A stretch of DNA of 42,563 nucleotides from Sedimentisphaera sp050251615. GTDB lineage: Bacteria > Planctomycetota > Phycisphaerae > Sedimentisphaerales > Sedimentisphaeraceae. Position 1 is the stretch's first letter; the number at the start of each line of letters is the position of its first letter. The notes under the pieces were generated by a model. It was not told the origin of the DNA, searched no databases, and saw nothing but the letters and a program-made list of their open reading frames with translations. Of this stretch, positions 34,302-40,824 are shown piece by piece. The stretch is from assembly GCA_050251615.1 (NCBI GenBank), contig JBFWMM010000023.1, positions 1 to 42,563 on the forward strand, read 5' to 3'. A program made the translations under genes and the position numbers.

Positions 34302-34517
34302 ATGGCAAAAAACAGTGGAATAAGATTGGAAGGCAAGGTCGTTGATACTTTGCCAAACGCCGTTTTCAGGGTAGAACTTGAAAATGGACATCGGGTAATT
34401 GCTCACGTATCGGGAAAGATGAGGATGCACTTTATTCGCATTCTTCAGGGCGATACTGTTGTAATTGAGATGAGCCCTTACGATCTTTCGAAGGGGCGTA
34501 TTGTATTAAGAAAATAA
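34302..34517 (+). CDS. infA: Translation initiation factor IF-1
   Basis: IF-1 binds the 30S A site during initiation. The 71-residue OB-fold protein has RLEGKVVDTLPNAVFRVELE, NGHRVIAHVSGKMR and DTVVIEMSPYDLSKGRIVLR, which are near universal. It starts 6 nt after map. Confidence 0.97.
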   Translation: MAKNSGIRLEGKVVDTLPNAVFRVELENGHRVIAHVSGKMRMHFIRILQGDTVVIEMSPYDLSKGRIVLRK

Positions 34518-34528
34518 ATTGCTATAAT
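34501..34528 (+). promoter_or_regulatory. Possible internal promoter before rpmJ
   Basis: A consensus TATAAT (34523-34528, inside the palindrome GCTATAATAGC) follows TTGTAT (34501-34506) with a 16-bp spacer, 33 nt before rpmJ. The -35 half is weak. It could boost transcription of rpmJ-rpsM-rpsK. Confidence 0.45.
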
Positions 34529-34560
34529 AGCAGTTCTTTTTACTTCACACAGGTGAGAAC

Positions 34561-34677
34561 ATGAAAGTTAGAAGTTCAGTAAAACGTATTTGTGAAAATT
34601 GTAAGATAATCCGCAGGAAAGGCGTTATCAGGGTAATTTGTTCAGCTAATCCTCGCCACAAACAGAGACAGGGTTAA
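34561..34677 (+). CDS. rpmJ: 50S ribosomal protein L36, zinc-binding type
   Basis: The 38-residue protein reads MKVRSSVKRICENCKIIRRK at the start and contains the zinc ligands Cys11, Cys14, Cys27 and His33 (CX2C...C...H). It is the cysteine-bearing form of L36 and lies between infA and rpsM as in most bacteria. AGGTGAG stands just before the ATG. Confidence 0.95.
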   Translation: MKVRSSVKRICENCKIIRRKGVIRVICSANPRHKQRQG

Positions 34678-34703
34678 TTGTACCCTTTACTAAAGGAGCT
34701 AAT

Positions 34704-35087
34704 ATGCCTCGTATAATCGGTGTTGACATACCAAACAACAAACAGGTTCTTTACTCACTTACCTATATCCATGGTATAGGAAAGTTTGTTTCTGCGGAAA
34801 TCCTCGGCAAGGTAGGCATCGAGCCGACCAGACTTGCCAAAGAACTCACAGATGAAGAGCTTACAAAAATCACTCAGCTTCTTACGGACGAGTATGAAGT
34901 TGAAGGTCAGCTGAGAAGAAAAGTTCTTCAGCACATCAATCGTCTTAAAGACATTAACTGCTATCGCGGAATCAGGCACAAACGCGGCCTGCCATGTCGT
35001 GGACAGCAGACACAGAGTAACGCAAGAACTCGTAAAGGAAGAAAGAAAACCGTTACGGGTAAGAAGAGTGTTAAGGCAATGCGCTGA
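34704..35087 (+). CDS. rpsM: 30S ribosomal protein S13
   Basis: S13 contacts the P-site tRNA and forms intersubunit bridges. The 127-residue protein has PRIIGVDIPNNKQVLYSLTY, IHGIG, and the C-terminal signature YRGIRHKRGLPCRGQQTQSN ARTRKG. AAAGGAG lies just before the start. Confidence 0.97.
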   Translation: MPRIIGVDIPNNKQVLYSLTYIHGIGKFVSAEILGKVGIEPTRLAKELTDEELTKITQLLTDEYEVEGQLRRKVLQHINRLKDINCYRGIRHKRGLPCRGQQTQSNARTRKGRKKTVTGKKSVKAMR

Positions 35088-35111
35088 TACCTTTTACAGG
35101 ATTTAGTATAA

Positions 35112-35492
35112 ATGGCTAAGAAAACAGTAAGAAAAGTAAGGAAGAACATCCCCCGCGGTGTTGTTCACGTTAAATCCACCTTTAACAACACGATCATCAC
35201 GATCACTGACCCCGAAGGCGCGGCTATTACTGCTGCATCAGGCGGTCAGGTTGGCTTCAAGGGCTCTCGTAAGAGCACGCCGTTCGCAGCTCAGAAGGCT
35301 GCTGAAAAGGCTGCTTACGAAGCTAAAAGGCATGGCCTTAAGGAAGTTGACATCTTCGTTAAAGGTCCCGGTCAGGGCAGGGAATCAGCCATCACGGCTA
35401 TCCAGAGCTCCGGTATCAGGATCAGCAGCATTGAAGATGTTACACCGCTTCCCCATAACGGCTGCCGCCCCCCGAAGCGCCGCCGCGTGTGA
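35112..35492 (+). CDS. rpsK: 30S ribosomal protein S11
   Basis: S11 lies on the platform near the E site. The 126-residue protein has GVVHVKSTFNNTIITITDPE, SGGQVGFKGSRKSTPFAAQ and the end DVTPLPHNGCRPPKRRRV. In many bacteria rpsD (S4) follows; here a terminator-like hairpin and rpoA come next. Confidence 0.97.
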   Translation: MAKKTVRKVRKNIPRGVVHVKSTFNNTIITITDPEGAAITAASGGQVGFKGSRKSTPFAAQKAAEKAAYEAKRHGLKEVDIFVKGPGQGRESAITAIQSSGIRISSIEDVTPLPHNGCRPPKRRRV

Positions 35493-35510
35493 TTTTTTTA
35501 ATTAAGCAGT

Positions 35511-35548
35511 AAACCGGACTGCTGCTAAGGCGGTATGCCGGTTTTTTT
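35511..35548 (+). terminator. Terminator-like hairpin between rpsK and rpoA
   Basis: AAACCGG (35511-35517) pairs with CCGGTTT (35538-35544), and inside it ACTGC can pair with GCGGT; a run of Ts follows. It lies 19 nt after rpsK. It may end, attenuate or stabilise the upstream transcript, since rpoA and rplQ normally belong to the same operon. Confidence 0.7.
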
Positions 35549-35587
35549 AACGTATCAAGAAACAGATAGCGCGATGGAATAAGGCTG

Positions 35588-35603
35588 TTCCCGAGCGCGG
35601 GAA
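35588..35603 (+). promoter_or_regulatory. Leader hairpin upstream of rpoA
   Basis: TTCCCGAGCGCGGGAA is a 6-bp perfect stem with an AGCG loop, ending 9 nt before the AGGAG ribosome binding site of rpoA. It could tune rpoA translation; no known family assigned. I see no convincing promoter between 35549 and 35587. Confidence 0.4.
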
Positions 35604-35626
35604 ACTTGAAAACAGGAGCCAAAAAG

Positions 35627-36622
35627 ATGCGTATTACCTGGAGAGGCATTGAACTGCCTACAAGATTCGAACTTGATGAACAGACGGCTACCTCGAAGTA
35701 TGGAAAGTTCATCGTTGAACCCTTTGAAAGAGGTTTTGGTACCACAATCGGTAACAGCCTCAGAAGAATTCTGCTCAGCAGCATTGAAGGCGCCGCGGTA
35801 ACCCGCATTCGTGTCTCGGGCGTTGATCATGAGTTTTCTTCAATCGAAGGCGTCCTTGAAGATGTTACCGACATCATCATCAACATCAAGAAGCTTATCG
35901 TAAAGCTTGACGGCAGCGTTTCGCGTACCATAAAAGTTTGTGGCAGCAAGAAAGGCGTCGTTACTGCCGGTATGATTGAGCCGAATCCTTATGTTGAGAT
36001 AGTCGATCCCGACCACGTCCTCTTCACTCTCACCCAGGATAAGAAGGTCGAGATTGAGATGACTGTTGAGAAGGGCCGTGGCTATATCGCAGTCAAGGAC
36101 CGTGTCGCAGACTCCGATCGCTTCGAGCAGGAGCACGGCATTATCGAGATCGACGCGATTTACGCGCCGATCGACAGGGTGCGCTATAAAACTGAAGATA
36201 CCCGTGTAGGCCAGCGCACAAACTACGACAAGCTGATCCTTGAGATCTGGACTGACGGCACCGTTACTCCGGAGCTGGCGCTTGTCGAAGCGGCCAAGAT
36301 CCTCCGCAAGCACGTCAACCCGTTCACGAATTTCCTCTGCTCAGGCGATTTTGTTGTGGATGAGGAGCTGATGGTGCGCGAGATTGAGCGTCAAAGCGAG
36401 AGCGAAGAGCTGCGCCGCAAGCTGGATATGAATGTACGCGACCTTGAACTCAGTGTTCGTGCTAATAATTGTCTTGAGAGCATCAAGCTCAACACTGTTC
36501 GTGAACTGGTGGCAATGCAGGAGAGTGATCTTCTCAAGGTTCGCAGCTTCGGCAAGACTTCACTGCGCGAAATCAACCGCAAGCTCGAAGAGCTCGGCCT
36601 CCACCTCGGAATGTCGCTCTGA
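35627..36622 (+). CDS. rpoA: DNA-directed RNA polymerase subunit alpha
   Basis: The alpha dimer starts assembly of RNA polymerase and its C-terminal domain binds UP elements and activators. The 331-residue protein has the N-terminal assembly domain (FIVEPFERGFGTTIGNSLRR, VDHEFSSIEGVLEDVTDI) and an alpha-CTD near residues 265-325 (LELSVRANNCLESIKLNTVR, then LREINRKLEELGLHLGM). A TTG at 35606 is in frame, but ATG 35627 with AGGAG at 8 nt spacing is clearly better. Confidence 0.97.
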   Translation: MRITWRGIELPTRFELDEQTATSKYGKFIVEPFERGFGTTIGNSLRRILLSSIEGAAVTRIRVSGVDHEFSSIEGVLEDVTDIIINIKKLIVKLDGSVSRTIKVCGSKKGVVTAGMIEPNPYVEIVDPDHVLFTLTQDKKVEIEMTVEKGRGYIAVKDRVADSDRFEQEHGIIEIDAIYAPIDRVRYKTEDTRVGQRTNYDKLILEIWTDGTVTPELALVEAAKILRKHVNPFTNFLCSGDFVVDEELMVREIERQSESEELRRKLDMNVRDLELSVRANNCLESIKLNTVRELVAMQESDLLKVRSFGKTSLREINRKLEELGLHLGMSL

Positions 36623-36674
36623 GCCGCGCTGTACTTAATAACAAGATACAACTTTTAGATAAGGAATCGGAAAT

Positions 36675-37208
36675 ATGCGTCATCTTGTAGCAGGACGTAA
36701 ACTCAGCAGAACAAGCCAGCACCGTACGGCGCTGCGCAGGAATATGGTCAGCTCGCTTTTTGAGCATGGCAAGATCTGCACAACCATAGAAAAGGCAAAA
36801 GAAATTAAGCCGTTTGCCGAGAGACTCATTACTCTCGCAAAGAAGGGGGACCTCGCTTCCCGTCGCCGTGCGATTGCTCTTCTCAATGACAGAGCTATCT
36901 TTGAAGAAAAAGACGGCGTAAACGGTAAGGTCGGTACGGTTGTTGGACGTCTGTTCAGCGAAATCGGACCTAAGTTTCTCGAAAGGCCCGGCGGCTACAC
37001 AAGAATTGTGAAGCTCAGCAAGAAGCGCCTCGGCGACAACGGCTCACTCTGTTACCTTCAGCTCGTTGAAGAAGAGATGGTAGTAAAGGAGAAGAAAGCT
37101 AAGGCTGTTGAAGAGAAGAGCGCACCGGCGCCCATCGCAGAACCGGTTGATGAAGCTGCTGTTGAGGCGGTAGAGACTGAAGCTGTTGACGAAGAAAAGA
37201 GCGAGTAA
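36675..37208 (+). CDS. rplQ: 50S ribosomal protein L17 with acidic C-terminal tail
   Basis: L17 is the last gene of the alpha operon. The core, about 125 residues, shows GRKLSRTSQHRTALRRNMVS, ARTI-like CTTIEKAKEIKPFAERLIT and GGYTRIVKLSKKRLGDN. Beyond it the protein carries about 50 extra residues rich in Glu, Ala, Val and Lys (for example EEKSAPAPIAEPVDEAAVEA), likely disordered. Such tails occur in other bacteria, with no fixed function. Confidence 0.95.
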   Translation: MRHLVAGRKLSRTSQHRTALRRNMVSSLFEHGKICTTIEKAKEIKPFAERLITLAKKGDLASRRRAIALLNDRAIFEEKDGVNGKVGTVVGRLFSEIGPKFLERPGGYTRIVKLSKKRLGDNGSLCYLQLVEEEMVVKEKKAKAVEEKSAPAPIAEPVDEAAVEAVETEAVDEEKSE

Positions 37209-37226
37209 GCCTTAGGGCGCAATCTT

Positions 37227-37643
37227 ATGGATTGTATTTTCTGCAAGATAGCGGCGGGCGAGATTCCCTGCTCAAAGGTGTATGAAGACGAGAATGTGCT
37301 GTCGTTTATGGATATTGCTCCATTGGCCGCATATCACACGCTCGTGATACCAAAGCAGCATTTTGAGCTTACCGCAGACTGCCCCGCGGAGATTTCCGCA
37401 GCTATAGGGGCGGTCTTGCCGAAGATTGCCGAGGCCGTTCAAAAGGCCTCCGGCAGCACCGGCATAAACATCCTGAACAACAATGGATTATCGGCGGGAC
37501 AGGTTGTCCCGCATGTCCATTTTCACGTTATCCCGCGTTTCGATGGCGACGGCGTCTTTACGCAATGGCCGGCGAAAGAGATGGCGATGGATAAAATTGC
37601 CGCTGCGGCAGAGGAAATCGCCGCGCAGATTAAGCCTTTGTGA
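37227..37643 (+). CDS. HIT-family protein (HinT-like purine nucleotide phosphoramidase)
   Basis: The 138-residue protein has a CIFCKIAAGEIPCSKVYEDE start, AYHTLVIPKQHF and the histidine triad HVHFHVIPRF. HinT enzymes hydrolyse AMP-lysine and similar phosphoramidates; the physiological substrate is unclear. The two N-terminal Cys (CIFC) may form a zinc site with a His further on, as in some relatives. It starts 18 nt after rplQ and may be cotranscribed. Confidence 0.92.
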   Translation: MDCIFCKIAAGEIPCSKVYEDENVLSFMDIAPLAAYHTLVIPKQHFELTADCPAEISAAIGAVLPKIAEAVQKASGSTGINILNNNGLSAGQVVPHVHFHVIPRFDGDGVFTQWPAKEMAMDKIAAAAEEIAAQIKPL

Positions 37644-37682
37644 GCTTTTCTTAACCATTCTTAAAGAAAATACTCAATACGC

Positions 37683-37710
37683 TTGACACATCAACTCGGA
37701 GTCGTATAAT
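37683..37710 (+). promoter_or_regulatory. Consensus sigma70 promoter of the initiator tRNA
   Basis: TTGACA (37683-37688), a 16-bp spacer and TATAAT (37705-37710) match both consensus boxes exactly. The tRNA begins 18 nt after the -10 box. Confidence 0.9.
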
Positions 37711-37728
37711 GACTCTTTCTTAATTGAT

Positions 37729-37804
37729 TGCGGGATAGAGCAGTCTGGTCTAGCTCGTCGGGCTCATAACCCGGAGGTCGTTGGTTCAAATCCAACTCCC
37801 GCTA
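37729..37804 (+). tRNA. Initiator tRNA-Met (fMet), anticodon CAT
   Basis: The 76-nt cloverleaf has acceptor strands TGCGGGA and TCCCGCT (positions 2-7 paired, position 1:72 a T-T mismatch), D stem GAGC/GCTC, anticodon loop CTCATAA (CAT at 37765-37767) and T stem GTTGG/CCAAC with loop TTCAAAT. Three features mark an initiator: the unpaired 1:72 position, A11-T24 in the D stem, and three G-C pairs next to the anticodon loop (GGG/CCC). Discriminator base is A; CCA is not encoded. Confidence 0.95.
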
Positions 37805-37810
37805 TTTAGT

Positions 37811-37848
37811 AAAAAAAAGGACTTGCATTGATTTGCAAGTCCTTTTTT
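37811..37848 (+). terminator. Intrinsic terminator after the initiator tRNA
   Basis: AAAAGGACTTGCA and TGCAAGTCCTTTT make a long stem with a small loop (TTGATT), followed by TT. The A-rich 5' and T-rich 3' sides make it potentially bidirectional. Confidence 0.92.
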
Positions 37849-37923
37849 CATTTACCGTCGAACAAACTCGCATGCAAAGCGGTTAAGCAGACCGTGCCGC
37901 ACGCGAAGCGACCAACACGCACG

Positions 37924-37946
37924 GCTTACGCAATGGCGCTGTTTCG
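37924..37946 (+). repeat. Dispersed short palindromic repeat, copy 3
   Basis: GCTTACGCAATGGCGCTGTT plus TCG matches 1-22 and 11479-11501. It lies 43 nt before the larger repeat at 37989. The rest of 37849-38232 has no gene I can support. Confidence 0.5.
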
Positions 37947-37988
37947 GTTTGAATTCACCGGCATCGGTTGGCGAAACACAGCGGTGGT

Positions 37989-38077
37989 GCGCAAGCGCCC
38001 CGAAATTGTAGAGACGCAAAATCTTGCGTCTCTACAGGGTTACGAACGTATATTATCCGTGGCCATAAGGCGTGGGC
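37989..38077 (-). repeat. Dispersed 90-bp repeat with palindrome, copy A2 (inverted)
   Basis: The reverse complement aligns with 18041-18130 over its full length; the centre is the palindrome GTAGAGACGC-AAAATCTT-GCGTCTCTAC. As with the first copy, it lies 150-180 nt upstream of a secreted glycoside hydrolase gene. Confidence 0.9.
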
Positions 38078-38232
38078 AAAATAAATCTCAAATCGCACCG
38101 TATGCGACATTTTTTCTAAAATTCGGTGTTGTCCTTGAAAAATGCGGCATATTTTTGTAAAATGAACCGTCCGTGTGAATCGGGCAGACTGCTTAGCCCG
38201 AAATACTTCATAATCCAAATGAAAGATCAATT

Positions 38233-40146
38233 ATGAAAAAGTTATTCGTGTTGTGTTTACTGCTTGCCGCGGCAAACATACTGTATTCGTCGCAGGTTTG
38301 GCAGATTAAGAGCCCCAGCGGCGAGATTGCCGCATCTGTCAAGCTCAGTGATTCAGGCAACCTTTCTTATAGCCTTTCCTGCAACGGCAAGAGCGTTCTT
38401 GAAGATTCGCCTCTAAGCATAGCCGCCGGCGAGCGTGATTATGCATCGGGATTAAAAATCATTGATGCCGGCAAGAACGTGCGAATAGATTCTCCCTATA
38501 TTATGCTCACCGGCAAGCGAAAAGCATGCCGCTACATCGCGGAAGCCAGGACGCTGCTGTTTGAAAATGAATCCGGCAAGATGGCTCTGGCACTGAGAGT
38601 TTCCGATGACGGCCTCGCCTTTCGCTACGAAATCCCCGAAGGCAACGACGCCTCAATTACGTATGAAGCCACCGGCTTCTCGTTCGCTGATGATACTGTG
38701 GCCTTTCTGCACCCCATGAACAAGAGTAAGAGCGGCTGGGCACGCACGCAGTTCTCTTACGAAGAGTATTACAGCACGGGGAAATGTTCCGAACTGAAAC
38801 CGCCGTTCGGGCAGGGCTGGAGCTATCCGGCGCTGTTTAATACATCCAACGGCTGCTGGGCGCTTGTGAGTGAAAGCAACACAACCGCGCAGTACTGCGG
38901 AACTCACCTCTCGCAGAAGGATGGTAGCGGAGAGTTTGCGGTAGCCTTTGCACAGCCCGAGGACCACCGCGGCAGCATTGACCCAGTAAACCCGCAGGTG
39001 AGCTTTCCGTTTGCCTCGCCCTGGCGCATTGTGATTGCCGGCGATGAGCTTGGCGATATTGTGGAATCCACGCTCGCTTCGGACGTGGCAGAGGAAAACA
39101 TCCTTGGCGATTGCAGCTGGGTTAAGCCGGGTCGCGCTGCGTGGCACTGGCTTCAGCTCGATGACGACAGCTGCACGATTGAATACCAGAAGCAGTTCCT
39201 TGAAATGGCCGTCCAAATGGGTTGGGAGTATGTGCTCGTCGATGCACTCTGGGATGAGAAAATAGGCTACGAAAAGATAGCTGAATTTGCTGCTGAGGCG
39301 TCTGAGAAGGGCGTTGGCGTTATTCTATGGTACAATTCCAACGGCGGCTGGAACGATGCCCCGCAGACGCCGAAAAATCGTATGCACGAGGCAGGTGTGC
39401 GCAGAGAGGAGTTTGCCAGGATAGCGGCGATGGGCGTTAAAGGCGTTAAGATTGACTTCTTCGGCGGCGATAAGCAGGCTTCCATGCAGCTCTATCTCGA
39501 CATTCTTAAAGATGCTGCCGATCATAAGATTGCCGTGAATTTCCACGGCGCAACCCTTCCGCGCGGCTGGCAGCGAACATACCCGAATCTCGTTACGACA
39601 GAAGCGGTTCGCGGGATGGAGTATTGCACATTCAGTCAGGATGGCGCAGACAAGCAGGCACAGCACTGCGCGATGCTGCCGTTTACGAGGAACGTGGTTT
39701 CTTCAATGGATTTTACGCCTCTGGTGGTTGAGCCGCATGTGCGCGGTGTTGTAAGAAAGACGACTTTGGCGTTTGAGCTGGCTCTGCCCGTCGTGTTTGA
39801 ATCTGGCATTCAACATCTGGGCCTTGTCCCCGATGAGATTCCGCTTTTGCCCGACTACGCTCTGGCTTATCTGAAAGACGTGCCGACGGTATTTGACGAG
39901 ATTCGGTTTGTCGAAGGATATCCGGGCAAGTATGCCGTTATCGCGCGCAGGCTCGGGGAGAAGTGGTATGTCGGAATCATCAACGGCACCGATACGGAGC
40001 TCCAGATCACGCCCGACCTCTCGTTTATACGCAAGGGTATTGTAATTGAAGACGCCCCCGATGCGCAGCTCAAACAGGAACGTCTCACAGAAGGCAAGCG
40101 CCTTACGATTCAGCCACGCGGCGGCGCGGTTGTGCTGAGTAGATAA
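38233..40146 (+). CDS. Secreted glycoside hydrolase family 97 protein, predicted retaining alpha-galactosidase type
   Basis: The 637-residue protein has a signal peptide (KKLFVLCLLLAAANILYSSQ) and the three GH97 parts: N-terminal beta-super-sandwich (residues 25-285), central TIM barrel (about 290-560) and C-terminal beta-sheet domain. GRAAWHWLQLDDD opens the barrel. In GVKIDFFGGD, Asp408 sits where retaining GH97 alpha-galactosidases have the nucleophile, and Glu463 (VRGMEY) lies 55 residues later, as the acid/base does in the Bacteroides enzyme. Inverting members such as SusB use glutamates instead, so retention and alpha-galactoside cleavage are favoured. It is not next to transporter or regulator genes. 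Confidence 0.88.
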   Translation: MKKLFVLCLLLAAANILYSSQVWQIKSPSGEIAASVKLSDSGNLSYSLSCNGKSVLEDSPLSIAAGERDYASGLKIIDAGKNVRIDSPYIMLTGKRKACRYIAEARTLLFENESGKMALALRVSDDGLAFRYEIPEGNDASITYEATGFSFADDTVAFLHPMNKSKSGWARTQFSYEEYYSTGKCSELKPPFGQGWSYPALFNTSNGCWALVSESNTTAQYCGTHLSQKDGSGEFAVAFAQPEDHRGSIDPVNPQVSFPFASPWRIVIAGDELGDIVESTLASDVAEENILGDCSWVKPGRAAWHWLQLDDDSCTIEYQKQFLEMAVQMGWEYVLVDALWDEKIGYEKIAEFAAEASEKGVGVILWYNSNGGWNDAPQTPKNRMHEAGVRREEFARIAAMGVKGVKIDFFGGDKQASMQLYLDILKDAADHKIAVNFHGATLPRGWQRTYPNLVTTEAVRGMEYCTFSQDGADKQAQHCAMLPFTRNVVSSMDFTPLVVEPHVRGVVRKTTLAFELALPVVFESGIQHLGLVPDEIPLLPDYALAYLKDVPTVFDEIRFVEGYPGKYAVIARRLGEKWYVGIINGTDTELQITPDLSFIRKGIVIEDAPDAQLKQERLTEGKRLTIQPRGGAVVLSR

Positions 40147-40147
40147 G

Positions 40148-40440
40148 GTTGCCGGTGATATAGCCCCTGTTAAGATAACAGTTAAAGGCGTCGATGTGCC
40201 GGGATGTGTTACGCATTACAGCCATCGAAGTGTCTCTGTTGAGATATTATATCCGTACTGGTGGCTTACCCACAGGTGGCAGTTTATCCTGTTTGATTAC
40301 AGATATTTGCAGGCGGGGCGGTCAGAAAGATACAGCCCAACATTGAACTGCTCATTGATTATCACGTTGCCCTGCTGAGGAAAATACAGCTTGAAGATGA
40401 GGATCTGCTACACTCAAAAAATAAAAACTACCATAACATT
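40148..40440 (+). pseudogene. Probable frameshifted remnant of a small protein gene
   Basis: From 40148 one frame reads VAGDIAPVKITVKGVDVPG and then YPYWWLTHRWQFILFDYRYL as far as about 40320. The frame one base earlier continues with KIQPNIELLIDYHVALLRKI and QLEDEDLLHSK to about 40440. A single lost G in the GGGG run near 40315 would join them. The composition looks protein-like across the junction, but I do not recognise the family, and no start codon is clear. The next 370 nt to the SUMF1 gene hold only a repeat. Confidence 0.35.
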
Positions 40441-40454
40441 TCGCGAGAGCATTG

Positions 40455-40525
40455 TGTAGAGACGCAAAATCTTGCGTCTCATGCCGGGGTTTGGGTAAAA
40501 AGGCAACACCAAGCAAGGGCGCGAT
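40455..40525 (-). repeat. Dispersed composite repeat, copy B2 (inverted)
   Basis: Reverse complement of the element at 21447-21516: ATCGCGCCCTTGCTTGGTG, TTGCCTTTTTACC, CCCCGGCATGAGACGCAAG and ATTTTGCGTCTCTACA. The palindrome at its end is shared with the A copies. It lies 309 nt downstream of the GH97 gene. Confidence 0.9.
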
Positions 40526-40824
40526 GAACCAAATAATACTTCAGGCAGGCATTTTGGCCTCACTATCCTTACATTGCTCTTTAACTGCAAGCGAAGTTTG
40601 ATATAATGACCGATTCGGATTGCCGGCTTGAGTTCTCCTCTGCCGGATGGTATTGGCGTCAAAGGTTGCAAGAAAGACAATTCGTTGCCTGTAATTTACG
40701 TTTCTACATAACGTAGAGACTCGTTTGTAGTAGCCCGTTTTTCTCTCTCGGCTGAATTGTAATTAAATATAATATCAATAATCTAATGTGGTTGTTTTGA
40801 TATAATATGTATTGGATATGTAAA

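Noticed and set aside
40196..40378. Intact 60-residue protein gene
   Set aside because: The frame alone has no clear start signal, and the coding-like sequence continues in a different frame, so a frameshifted remnant is more likely.
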